Of a stretch of 64,000 bases of DNA, positions 49,176 through 57,223 are shown piece after piece. A program made the translations under genes and the position numbers. Source of the stretch: Actinoplanes sp. M2I2 (GTDB lineage Bacteria; Actinomycetota; Actinomycetes; Mycobacteriales; Micromonosporaceae); assembly GCF_023544445.1 (NCBI RefSeq), contig NZ_JALPVJ010000019.1, positions 1 through 64,000 on the forward strand, given 5' to 3'. A model generated the notes under the pieces. The model made no database searches. It had not been told where the DNA came from and saw nothing but the letters and a program-made list of their open reading frames with translations. Position 1 is the first letter of the stretch. Each line of letters opens with the position of its first letter.

Positions 49176-49332
49176 ATGGCCCTTCTTGTTAACGTCGTAA
49201 TGTGAATTGCGCGTTAATCCGGGCAATTTCCCGGATCTCCGCAATGGCGTATGCGCGCGCCCGGCACAGCCCTGTCCGGGTGCGCTGAGCCGTGCCGCGG
49301 GGATGCCGCCGCTGAGCGAGAAAGGCCATGTC

Positions 49333-50481
49333 ATGCCCGCGACGTACGGTTTTCTGAGCACGTATCCGCCGACCCAATGCGGTTTGGCCACGTTCAATGC
49401 GGCACTGGCGACGCATCTGAACACGAACGGCGGCTCAGGAGTTGTCCGGTTGCTCGCCGGAGACAGCGTCAGCGGCGGAATCGAGTTGGACCGCGCCGCC
49501 CCGAGAACCGTGCACACCTGGCACACCGACGAGCCGGGCGGCTGGGTGGCGGCGGCCAACACGCTCAACCGCTTCGACGTGGCGATCCTCCAGCACGAGT
49601 ACGGCATCTATCCGGGCGACGCCGGCAACGAGGTGCTGCCGCTGCTGCGCGCACTGCAGGTGCCCTCGATCGTCGTGCTGCACACCGTGCTCAGCACCCC
49701 CGACCCGCTGCAGCGCCAGGTGCTGGAGCGGATCGCCGCCACGGCCGACGCGGTGGTCACCATGACCGACACGGCCCGGCAACGGCTGACCGGCGGGTAC
49801 GACGTCGACCCGCGCAAGATCTCGGTGATCCCGCACGGCGCGGGCAGCCGCGGCACCGGCCCGAGCCGCGACCACGACCGGCCGCACCTGCTGACCTGGG
49901 GGCTGCTCGGCCCCGGCAAGGGCATCGAGTGGGCCCTGCGCGCGCTGGCGCTGCTCGGCGACCTCGACCCGGGGCCGGCCTACACGGTCGCCGGGCGGAC
50001 CCATCCGAAGGTGCTGGAGCAGTTCGGGGACGCGTACCGGGACTCCCTGAAAGCCCTCGCGGACGAGCTCGGGGTGACCGACGCGGTGCGCTGGGACGAC
50101 GCGTACCTCGAAGAGGACGACCTCACCCGGCTGATCCGCTCGGCCGACGTCGTGGTCCTCCCGTACGACTCCACCGAGCAGGTCACGTCGGGCGTGCTGA
50201 TCGAGGCGGTCGGCGCCGGCATCCCGGTCGTGGCGACCGAGTTCCCGCATGCCGTGGAGCTGCTCGCCGACGGGCCCGGCCTGCTCGTGCCCCACCAGGA
50301 CCCGGAGGCGATGGCCGCGGCCGTCCGGCACGTGCTGGCCGAGCCCGGCCTACCCGGGCGCCTCACCGGCCTGACCGGCGGCCCGACGCTGCGCTGGCCC
50401 GCCGTGGCCGCCCGCTACCAGGCCCTGGCCACCCGGCTGGTCGCCACCCGCTCGCCGCTCGCCGCGTCGGTTCCCGCGTGA
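49333..50481 (+). CDS. GT-B glycosyltransferase of the GH130-associated operon
   Basis: The 382-residue protein starts ATYGFLSTYPPTQCGLATF. The PPTQCGIATF-type opening is characteristic of glycosyltransferases next to GH130 genes. The donor domain has TWGLLGPGKGIEWALRALAL and VVLPYDSTEQVTSGVLIEAVGAGIPVVA. ATG 49333 is used; GAAAGG lies 7 nt upstream. The 157-nt gap before it is AT-richer than average. It contains CCGGG-CAATTT-CCCGG and a longer hairpin around 49257-49287, so a separate promoter or attenuator is possible. Its stop overlaps the next start by 4 nt (GTGA). Confidence 0.88.
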   Translation: MPATYGFLSTYPPTQCGLATFNAALATHLNTNGGSGVVRLLAGDSVSGGIELDRAAPRTVHTWHTDEPGGWVAAANTLNRFDVAILQHEYGIYPGDAGNEVLPLLRALQVPSIVVLHTVLSTPDPLQRQVLERIAATADAVVTMTDTARQRLTGGYDVDPRKISVIPHGAGSRGTGPSRDHDRPHLLTWGLLGPGKGIEWALRALALLGDLDPGPAYTVAGRTHPKVLEQFGDAYRDSLKALADELGVTDAVRWDDAYLEEDDLTRLIRSADVVVLPYDSTEQVTSGVLIEAVGAGIPVVATEFPHAVELLADGPGLLVPHQDPEAMAAAVRHVLAEPGLPGRLTGLTGGPTLRWPAVAARYQALATRLVATRSPLAASVPA

Positions 50482-51572
50482 TCACCGCTTCCGGCGGGCT
50501 GCGGCTGGTGCCGCCGCCCATCGAGCCGGCCGACGCCCCGCTGCCCGACTGGAGCCACGTCGCCCGTCTCTCCGACGACACCGGCCTGCTCGAGCACGCC
50601 CGCAACGCCATCGTCCGGCGCGAGCACGGCTACTGCGTCGACGACGTGTCCCGCGGGCTCCTGCTGATCAGCCGGGAGCCGCGGCCGACGGCCCCGCTCG
50701 TCGGTCTGGCCGAGCGCTACCTGGCCTTCCTGACCCACGCGCAGGGGCCGGACGGCGGCTTCCGCAACCGGTTCTCGTACGAGCGCCGATGGGAGGACGA
50801 GCCGTCGGTGGGCGACTGGTGGGGCCGGGCGCTCTGGGGCCTGGGCACGGCCGCGGCCCGCTCGACGGTGCCGTGGATCCGGCGTGAGGCCCTCAACGCG
50901 TTCCTCATCGGCTGCCGGCAGCGCTCGCCGTGGTCGCGGGCGATGGCGTTCGCCGGGCTGGGCGCGGCCGAGGTGCTGCGGGCCGACCCGCGGGCCCGGG
51001 ACGCCGCCGAGCTGCTCGCCGACGCCGCCACGGTGATCGGCCTGCCCGGCACCTCGACGCCGGACTGGGTCTGGCCCGAGCCCGAGCTCACGTACGCCAA
51101 CCCGGCACTGCCCGAGGTGCTGATCGCGGCCGGTGACCTGCTCGGCGACGAGCCGCTGCTGCGGGCCGGGCTCAAGATGCTCGCCTGGCTCTGCCGCGAG
51201 CAGGACCACCACGGGCACCTGTCGGTGGTGCCGGTCGGCGGGTGGCGCCCGGGGGTGCCCAAGCACCGCTTCGACCAGCAGCCCATCGAGGCCGCCGCCA
51301 CCGCCGACGCGTGCGCCACCGCGGCCGCCGTCACCGGCGACGATCGCTGGGACGACCAGCTGTTCCGGGCGGTCGCCTGGTTCCTGGGCGACAACGACGG
51401 TCGCACGGCGATGTACGACCCGCTAACCGGTGGATGTTATGACGGACTGACGGCAACTGGTCCTAATGTGAACCAAGGAGCCGAATCCACCCTCGCGCTC
51501 GTCTCCACGCTGCAGCATGCCCGCACGCTGGCGACCCGGAGCGCGACCCGACCCTCAGGCGGCCTGGCGTGA
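50478..51572 (+). CDS. (alpha/alpha)-barrel glycosidase-like protein
   Basis: The 364-residue protein has no membrane or signal segment. It is built of helical hairpins with motifs such as YCVDDVSRGLLLI, YLAFLTHAQGPDGGFRNRFS, VGDWWGRALWGLG, WPEPELTYANPALPEVLIAAG and HRFDQQPIEAAATADACA. The repeated aromatic and acidic pairs resemble (alpha/alpha)6-barrel carbohydrate enzymes, and proteins of this type are usually encoded between the glycosyltransferases and the GH130 gene. A catalytic acid cannot be assigned with certainty. It is fused by 4-nt overlaps to the genes on both sides, so the three products are probably made in equal amounts. Confidence 0.75.
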   Translation: MITASGGLRLVPPPIEPADAPLPDWSHVARLSDDTGLLEHARNAIVRREHGYCVDDVSRGLLLISREPRPTAPLVGLAERYLAFLTHAQGPDGGFRNRFSYERRWEDEPSVGDWWGRALWGLGTAAARSTVPWIRREALNAFLIGCRQRSPWSRAMAFAGLGAAEVLRADPRARDAAELLADAATVIGLPGTSTPDWVWPEPELTYANPALPEVLIAAGDLLGDEPLLRAGLKMLAWLCREQDHHGHLSVVPVGGWRPGVPKHRFDQQPIEAAATADACATAAAVTGDDRWDDQLFRAVAWFLGDNDGRTAMYDPLTGGCYDGLTATGPNVNQGAESTLALVSTLQHARTLATRSATRPSGGLA

Positions 51573-53059
51573 CCGCAACGTTGAATACTCAGACCATGAC
51601 CACAAGGCACGACGTCGTGATGCAGCCCGACGGGCGGCGCGTCGTCATCAAACTGTTCGTGCCCGGCGAGGACTCGCAGACCGTCAAGAACAGGGCGGGC
51701 CGGCTGATCGAGCGCATCCTGCAGCTCGACGACGCGGAGATCGCCCGGCTGCTGGACGACGTGCTGACCCGCTTCGGCGGTCGGCACCACGACCTGCTCG
51801 GCACGTTCCAGCACCACTACGAGCTCGTGCAGCACCGGGTGCCGCCCGAGATCGAGCTGTCGCCGACCGCGCGGACGCTGATCGGCGCGTACTTCAGCCA
51901 CGAGTTCGCCGTCGAGGCGGCGGCGCTGTGCAACCCGTCGATGGTCGAACATCCCGACCAGGCCGGCCTCGAGCCGGGCGAGCTGCGCGTGGCGATCAGC
52001 CTGCGGCAGATCGGCGAGGGGCACATCTCGTCGATCGGGTTCTGCTCGGCGGTGCTCGGCCCGGGCGACCGGCTGCGCATGGAGGACCGCGACGGCCCGC
52101 TCATGGTGGGCCAGCGGGTCGGCGCCACTCACTGGAAGAACCAGCTGGCCGCGGCGCTGATCGACGCCCAGATCGACAACGAGGCGTCGGCCTACGTGGT
52201 GTCCACCCTGCCCGAGCGGTTCACCGACGGCGAGTTCGAGGACGTCATCGCCCACATCCCGGGTGAGCTGCTGGCCCGGCCGCAGGCCCAGGAGACGGTC
52301 GACCAGATCCGGCACATCGTCTCCGAGGACTACGCGGTCGAGTTCCCCTGCGCGGTGCCGCTGCACCAGCGGGTGATGTGGCCGGCCACCCCGGCCGAGA
52401 GCAACGGCATGGAGGACGCCCGGTTCGTGCGGGTCACCGACCCCGACGGGCGGCACGTCTACCAGGCGACCTACACCGCCTACGACGGCCGGCAGATCTC
52501 CGGGCGGGTGATCTTCTCGCGCGACCTGCGGCACTTCGAGGTGACCCGGCTGAGCGGGCCGGCCGCCGCCAACAAGGGCGTGGCCCTGTTCCCGCGCTAT
52601 GTGAACGGCGTGAAGATGGCGCTGTGCCGCTCGGACGGCGAGACGCTGGGCTTGGCCGTCCGCGACGAGCAGCACCGGTGGCAGCCGTCCGTGCCGCTGC
52701 TGTCGCCGCACCGCGGCTGGGATCTGATCCAGGTCGGCAACTGTGGCTCGCCGATCGAGACCGAGGCCGGCTGGCTGGTGGTCACCCACGGCGTCGGCCC
52801 GATGCGGCGCTACGCGATCGGCGCGATGCTGCTCGACCTCGACGACCCCTCGCGCGTCATCGCCGACCTGCCCGAGGGCCTGATCGACCCCGACGAGGTC
52901 GAGCGCGAGGGCTACGTACCCAACGTCGTCTACTCCTGCGGCGGGCTCGTGCACGAGGGACGGTTCTGGCTGCCCTACGGCGCGAGCGACGTGCGGGTCG
53001 GCTTCGCCAGCCTGCCGCTCGACGAACTGCTGTCCCGGATGGCGCCCACCGGCTACTGA
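51569..53059 (+). CDS. GH130-family glycoside phosphorylase/hydrolase
   Basis: The 496-residue protein has an N-terminal domain of about 200 residues (VVIKLFVPGEDSQTVKNRAG, HHYELVQHRVPPEIELS), then a five-bladed beta-propeller of GH130. NGMEDARFVRV carries the catalytic Asp (about 280), and YQATYTAYDG, NKGVALFPRYVNGVKMALCR, QVGNCGSPIETEAGWLVVTHG and YAIGAMLLDLDDPSRVI follow. GH130 enzymes act on beta-mannosides, many by phosphorolysis. The phosphate-binding residues cannot be judged here. No signal peptide is seen, so the substrate is cytoplasmic, perhaps the glycan made by the two transferases. The end overlaps the convergent response regulator gene by 7 nt. Confidence 0.9.
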   Translation: MTATLNTQTMTTRHDVVMQPDGRRVVIKLFVPGEDSQTVKNRAGRLIERILQLDDAEIARLLDDVLTRFGGRHHDLLGTFQHHYELVQHRVPPEIELSPTARTLIGAYFSHEFAVEAAALCNPSMVEHPDQAGLEPGELRVAISLRQIGEGHISSIGFCSAVLGPGDRLRMEDRDGPLMVGQRVGATHWKNQLAAALIDAQIDNEASAYVVSTLPERFTDGEFEDVIAHIPGELLARPQAQETVDQIRHIVSEDYAVEFPCAVPLHQRVMWPATPAESNGMEDARFVRVTDPDGRHVYQATYTAYDGRQISGRVIFSRDLRHFEVTRLSGPAAANKGVALFPRYVNGVKMALCRSDGETLGLAVRDEQHRWQPSVPLLSPHRGWDLIQVGNCGSPIETEAGWLVVTHGVGPMRRYAIGAMLLDLDDPSRVIADLPEGLIDPDEVEREGYVPNVVYSCGGLVHEGRFWLPYGASDVRVGFASLPLDELLSRMAPTGY

Positions 53060-53721
53060 CGAGCGTCGTGGACCAGCAGGGCTATCTGCACCCGGTTGGT
53101 CAGCGACAACTTCGTGAAGATCCGGGACACGTACGCCTTGACGGTGGCCGTACTCATCAGGAGCTCGCCGGCGATCTCCTGATTGGTGCGGCCACCGGCG
53201 ATCAACCGGGCGACCTCGCGCTCGCCGGGGCTGAGCCGGTCGAGGGCCGCGCGGGCCCGCTCGCGGCCGGGGTCGGCGCCCGACACCATGCCGATCATCT
53301 TGCGCAGCACCTCGGGCGACATCATCGGCTCACCGCCGGCCACCCGCCGCACGGCGTCGGCGATCTCGCGCGGCGGCGTGTGCTTGAGCAGGAAGCCACC
53401 CGCCCCGGCGCGCAGCGCCCGCAGCACGTGCTCGTCGGTGTCGAACGTGGTCAGCACGATCACCTCGGGCGCGTCCTTGCGCCGGCGCAGCGACTCGGTC
53501 GCGCTGAGCCCGTCGAGGCCGGGCATGCGGATGTCCATCAGCACGACGTCGGGCCGGTGGGTGTTGACCGCCGAGGCCACCTCGGTGCCGTCGGTGACCG
53601 CGCCGACCACCCGCAGGTCGTCGAACGCCTCGAGCATCATGGTCAGCCCGGCCCGCACCAGCGCGTCGTCGTCGACCAGCAGCACCCTGATCGCGTCGGC
53701 CGGTTCCGCTACGTGGTCCAC
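53053..53721 (-). CDS. NarL/LuxR-type response regulator
   Basis: The 222-residue protein has a receiver domain (IRVLLVDDDALVRAGLTMML, Asp in VVLMDIRMPGLDG near 62, VLTTFDTDEHV, GGFLLKHTPP) and a LuxR helix-turn-helix (LSPGEREVARLIAGGRTNQE, then VKAYVSRIFTKL). The GTG at 53721 overlaps the end of the kinase gene by 13 nt. It forms a two-gene operon with that kinase. It is convergent with the GH130 gene, but control of the glycan operon is not implied by position alone. Confidence 0.93.
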   Translation of the reverse strand: MDHVAEPADAIRVLLVDDDALVRAGLTMMLEAFDDLRVVGAVTDGTEVASAVNTHRPDVVLMDIRMPGLDGLSATESLRRRKDAPEVIVLTTFDTDEHVLRALRAGAGGFLLKHTPPREIADAVRRVAGGEPMMSPEVLRKMIGMVSGADPGRERARAALDRLSPGEREVARLIAGGRTNQEIAGELLMSTATVKAYVSRIFTKLSLTNRVQIALLVHDARQ

Positions 53722-54812
53722 GGGAGCCAGGCTCTCAGATGGAACTCGCCGCCGGGTGTCGGGCCGTGTTCGAGGCGCCCGCCGACCAGCGCCACCCGCT
53801 CGCGCAGACCGGCCAGCCCGGACCCGGCGCCCGGCAGGAGCGGGCCGTCCGCGGTGAGCCGGTTGCGCACGGCGACGTCGAGGCCCCGCTCGGGGCACCC
53901 GCTGATCGCCACCCGGACCGGGGCGCCGGGCGCGTGCTTACGGGCGTTGGTCAGCGCCTCCTGCACGATGCGGTAGGCGTGCCGGCCCACCGGGTCGGGC
54001 ACACCGGCGCCGCCGTCGAGCTCCAGCCCCACCTCGGCGCCGGCCGACCGGGACTGCTCGACCAGCGCGGGCACGTCGCCCAGGGTCGGCTGCGGACGGT
54101 CCTCGGCCGGCGCGCGCAGCATGTGGATCACCGAGCGGAGGTCCTCCAGCGCGTCGTGCGCGGTCTCGCGGATCAGCCCGGCCGCGCCCTGCTCGGCCGC
54201 CGAGGCGTCCCGGCGTACCTCCAGGGCCCCCGCGTGAACGGCGAGCAGTGACAACCGGTGGGCCAGCACGTCGTGCATCTCGCGGGCCAGGCGCTCCCGC
54301 TCGGCCAGCGCGGCCTGCTCGACCCGCAGCCGCTGCCCCTCCTCGGCCTGGCGGGCCCGCTCGGCCCAGGACGCGACCAGCTGGCGCTGCGAGCGGATCA
54401 GCAGCGCGATCGCGACCACGCTGACGTGCAGCAGCACGAGGAAGGTGACGCTCTCGAAGTAGAGGCGGGTGGCGCCCAGCGCGAGGTAGTAGATCGAGGC
54501 GACGAGCACCGCGTGCAACGCCACCAGAGCGGGCGCCACCCAGACCCGGCGATGCAATCCGACCGCGAAGAGCGCGACCGGGACGGCGCCCATCGGCATC
54601 GCGAACAGGATGCCCAGCGGGATCAGCACGAGGGCGAGGGTGACCGGACGGGTACGCCGGAACAGGATCAGCCCGGTCGCGGCCAGCAATCCGGCGGCCA
54701 CCTCGACCGGGACCGGAGCGCCGTCGCCCTCCGAGAGCGACGTCACGACGAAGAAGACGCCGAGCGCCGTGGCCACCAGAGCCAGCGAGATCTCGAGGAG
54801 CCATCTCCGCAT
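53709..54812 (-). CDS. sensor histidine kinase (NarL-partner type)
   Basis: The 367-residue protein has about five membrane helices in the first 140 residues. A coiled linker (WAERARQAEEGQRLRVEQAA) leads to the HisKA_3 helix with phospho-acceptor His in LAREMHDVLAHRLSLL (about 190). An ATP-binding domain follows with VQEALTNARKHAPGAPV (N box) and GSGLAGLRERVALVGG (G box). It should phosphorylate the regulator encoded just downstream. The start ATG lies 7 nt after TAGCGT, a leaderless layout, and no ribosome site is visible. Confidence 0.93.
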   Translation of the reverse strand: MRRWLLEISLALVATALGVFFVVTSLSEGDGAPVPVEVAAGLLAATGLILFRRTRPVTLALVLIPLGILFAMPMGAVPVALFAVGLHRRVWVAPALVALHAVLVASIYYLALGATRLYFESVTFLVLLHVSVVAIALLIRSQRQLVASWAERARQAEEGQRLRVEQAALAERERLAREMHDVLAHRLSLLAVHAGALEVRRDASAAEQGAAGLIRETAHDALEDLRSVIHMLRAPAEDRPQPTLGDVPALVEQSRSAGAEVGLELDGGAGVPDPVGRHAYRIVQEALTNARKHAPGAPVRVAISGCPERGLDVAVRNRLTADGPLLPGAGSGLAGLRERVALVGGRLEHGPTPGGEFHLRAWLPWTT

Positions 54813-54819
54813 GGCGGTG

Positions 54820-54825
54820 ACGCTA
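54820..54825 (-). promoter_or_regulatory. leaderless-type -10 box for the kinase gene
   Basis: TAGCGT on the minus strand ends 7 nt before ATG 54812. No Shine-Dalgarno sequence is present. Confidence 0.5.
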
Positions 54826-54920
54826 CCGGCGGGGCGGCCGGAGCGGCAGTCGACTTTGGTCTACGCCGGGTCGACCCGAGTCGCTATCGGCGGGCCGGCC
54901 GCGGCGGAAGACTCGGCGCT

Positions 54921-55586
54921 GTGCTGGAACAGGAAACGATCGTGCCCACGCCGTGGTGGAGCCGGGTGCTCGTGTGGCTCTGCCTGCCCGCCGCGGGCGC
55001 CGCGCTGCTGTGGGGAATCCTGTGGCTGATCGACCGGGTGCCGTTCGGCGGGCCGTTCGAGCTGATCCGCAGGCTGCCCGAGCCCTGGGATCTGGTGGCC
55101 GGGCTCGGCATCGGCCTGGTCGTCGGGCTGATCTTCGCGGCGCTGGTCGACGCCGAGTCCCTCACCGTGCGGGTCACGCCGCTCGAGGTGGTGCTGACCC
55201 GGCCCGGTCACCGGCGGGCCGTGCCGAAGGGCGAGATCGCCGTGGCCTTCCCCGACCGTGACCAGCTCGTGCTGCTCGGCCGCACCGGGCGGGAACTGGC
55301 CCGCGAGCCGTCCCACCTGTCGAAGCAGAGGCTGAGCGCCGCGTTCGGCTCCCGCGGCGTGCCCTGGGCCGACCAGGATCCGTACGGCGACGCGTACCGC
55401 CGCTGGGTGCCCGGGCTGCCGGAGGTCCCGCCGGCCGCCGACGCGGTCTTCACCGCCCGGCAGAAGGCGCTGACCGCCGGCGACGACGAGGACGTCCGCG
55501 AGCTGCGCGAGGAGCTGGGGCGGCTGGGCTTCGTGGTCCGCGACGACCGCAAGAAGCAGTACTGGCGCCGCGCCGACGGCCTCTAG
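54921..55586 (+). CDS. YqeB-like membrane protein
   Basis: The 221-residue protein has two transmembrane segments (LVWLCLPAAGAALLWGILWL and LVAGLGIGLVVGLIFAALVD) joined by FELIRRLPEPW. A cytoplasmic beta domain follows (LTVRVTPLEVVLTRPGHRR, VAFPDRDQLVLLGRTGRELA), with the conserved YRRWVPGLPEVPPAADAVF and DVRELREELGRLGFVVRD near the end. These match the YqeB family of unknown function in actinobacteria and bacilli. GTG 54921 follows AAGACT by 7 nt. The stop codon lies inside the first unit of a 15-bp tandem repeat. Confidence 0.8.
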   Translation: MLEQETIVPTPWWSRVLVWLCLPAAGAALLWGILWLIDRVPFGGPFELIRRLPEPWDLVAGLGIGLVVGLIFAALVDAESLTVRVTPLEVVLTRPGHRRAVPKGEIAVAFPDRDQLVLLGRTGRELAREPSHLSKQRLSAAFGSRGVPWADQDPYGDAYRRWVPGLPEVPPAADAVFTARQKALTAGDDEDVRELREELGRLGFVVRDDRKKQYWRRADGL

Positions 55587-55638
55587 GCGACGGGCTTTCA
55601 GGCGACGGGCTTTCAGGCGACGGGCTTTCAGGCGACGG
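55585..55638. repeat. 15-bp tandem repeats spanning two convergent gene ends
   Basis: Three perfect copies of AGGCGACGGGCTTTC (55585-55629) and a 9-bp partial copy fill the gap between the YqeB-like and methyltransferase genes. The stop codon of the first gene is in the first unit, and that of the second begins at 55628. Confidence 0.95.
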
Positions 55639-56452
55639 TTCCGACCACGGCCCAGATGGTCAGGATGGCCAGGAAGTCGCCGCGGGCGCCGGCCTCGTCG
55701 ACATGGGAGAACCACTTGTCCCGTACGCCGGGGCCGGTCGGCCAGACGTCCTCGGGAACCATCGGATTGACCATCGGAAGCACCACGCCGGCCGACGCCG
55801 GGTCGCCGAACACGCAGGTCACCGGGAGGGCCCGGACGTCGCGCAGGCCCTTGCCGACCAGCCGGCGGCGCAGTGTCCGGCCCATGTCGATCTGCTTGGG
55901 GGTCAGCCGCCCGTGCATGGCGGCGACCACGGTGCGGGCCATCGCCGGCGGCACACCGTCGAAGGCCAGCGAGCTCCAGTCGGTGTCGACGAGGCAGAGG
56001 CGCCCGCCCGGACGGGTCACCCGCACCAGCTCGGAGACGGCCAGGTCGGCGTCGTCGACGTGCTGGAGCACCCGCTCGCACCAGACGCCGTCGACGCTGT
56101 CGGCCGGCAGGTCGATCGCCGACACGTCGCCGGTCGTGTAGCGCACGTTGCTGCCGTCGTGCCGCTCGACGGCGGCGGCGATGGTGGCGGCCGAGTAGTC
56201 CAGCGCGGTCACCCGGCCGGCCGGCCCCACCTCGGCGGCGATCGAGCGGGCCACCTCACCGGCGCCCGAGCCCGCGTCGAGCACGTGCCAGCCCGGGGCC
56301 GGGCGGAACGCGTCCATCGCCGTCCGGCGGACCCGCCGGATCTCGGGATGGCGGCCCATCTCGTCGAGGGCGGCCAGCAGCATCGCGGTCATCTCGCGGG
56401 GCTGCCGATCGAGGTCGGCGAACGGGGTGCGTTCCATCTGTACGGGCTTCAT
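55628..56452 (-). CDS. class I SAM-dependent methyltransferase
   Basis: The 274-residue protein has PREMTAMLLAALDEMGRHPE near the start. Motif I is WHVLDAGSGAGEVARSIAAE (about residue 55), followed by TALDYSAATIAAAVE, VDGVWCERVLQHVDDADLAV and VTRPGGRLCLVDTDW. It is of the UbiE/arsenite-methyltransferase-like general type. The long C-terminal part includes LTPKQIDMGRTLRRRLVG, common in actinobacterial homologues with unknown small-molecule substrates. The gene starts at ATG 56452. Its last codons run into the 15-bp repeat, which may have reset its C-terminus. Confidence 0.88.
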   Translation of the reverse strand: MKPVQMERTPFADLDRQPREMTAMLLAALDEMGRHPEIRRVRRTAMDAFRPAPGWHVLDAGSGAGEVARSIAAEVGPAGRVTALDYSAATIAAAVERHDGSNVRYTTGDVSAIDLPADSVDGVWCERVLQHVDDADLAVSELVRVTRPGGRLCLVDTDWSSLAFDGVPPAMARTVVAAMHGRLTPKQIDMGRTLRRRLVGKGLRDVRALPVTCVFGDPASAGVVLPMVNPMVPEDVWPTGPGVRDKWFSHVDEAGARGDFLAILTIWAVVGTVA

Positions 56453-56561
56453 GCCAGAAATGTTGACGCATCAGAAGCCCCCGGGTACGGCACCGGTCAC
56501 TCATCCGACAGGCAACCTCACAGTCCGCTCATCGGGTACGCGGATGGACAACCTCGTCTCG

Positions 56562-56567
56562 TACGAT
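56562..56567 (+). promoter_or_regulatory. leaderless-type -10 box for the Uma2 gene
   Basis: TACGAT (TAnnnT) ends 6 nt before ATG 56574, which argues for that start over the upstream ATG 56544. Confidence 0.55.
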
Positions 56568-56573
56568 GACCCC

Positions 56574-57125
56574 ATGAGCGCGGAGGCCGTCGGCATGCAC
56601 ATGCCCGCCATGGTGACGCTCGACGACCTGGCGACGATGAACGCCGCCGATCCGAACGGTCACCGATACGAGACCAGCCCCCAGGGAGTCCTGTCCGTCA
56701 TGCCGCCCGCGGACTCGGAACACGCTCGGATCGCCAGCCGCCTCTTCGCCTGGTTGATCATGGCAGGCTGGCCGGCCGAGCAGGTGTTGCAGGTCGCGGG
56801 CATCCGCATTCCGGGGCCTGGGCGAGACGGCGGCCGGATCCCCGACCTGAGCGTCTGGAGCAAGGTGCCGCCACGCGAGGTCTGGTTGTCGGTGGCCGAG
56901 CTCCTTCTCGTGGTGGAGATCGTGTCGCCCGGCTCGGAAGCGATGGACGAGGTCACCAAACGGCACGAGTACGCGTCGGCCGGCATCTCCCAGTACTGGG
57001 TCGTCGACCGCGACGCCGCCCAGACAGTGACCTTGTATCAGCTCTCCTCGGAGTCCTACACCGAACGTGCGAAGATGCCCCTGGCCTGGTTGCTGCAGAC
57101 CAGTCCGAGCGACCATCTCGTCTGA
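56574..57125 (+). CDS. Uma2-family PD-(D/E)XK nuclease-like protein
   Basis: The 183-residue protein has the Uma2 fold: MVTLDDLATMNAADPNGHRYE at the start, RIPDLSVWSKV with the catalytic Asp (about residue 95), LLLVVEIVSPGSEAMD with the Glu (about 114), and KRHEYASAGISQYWVVD with the Lys and the typical end of the domain. These genes are highly amplified in Actinobacteria and Cyanobacteria, and their role is unsettled (nuclease, possibly mobile or toxin-like). ATG 56574 is chosen because of the box upstream. Its codon use appears slightly less GC-rich than its neighbours. Confidence 0.88.
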   Translation: MSAEAVGMHMPAMVTLDDLATMNAADPNGHRYETSPQGVLSVMPPADSEHARIASRLFAWLIMAGWPAEQVLQVAGIRIPGPGRDGGRIPDLSVWSKVPPREVWLSVAELLLVVEIVSPGSEAMDEVTKRHEYASAGISQYWVVDRDAAQTVTLYQLSSESYTERAKMPLAWLLQTSPSDHLV

Positions 57126-57223
57126 CCCACGGCAGGCGTGTCGCCGGAGCATCATCCGGCGGTTGTCCACAGGCTCGGGGCAGCGCGCGAGTTCGGGGCG
57201 CCGATGTGGCAGGCTTTCGAGAC

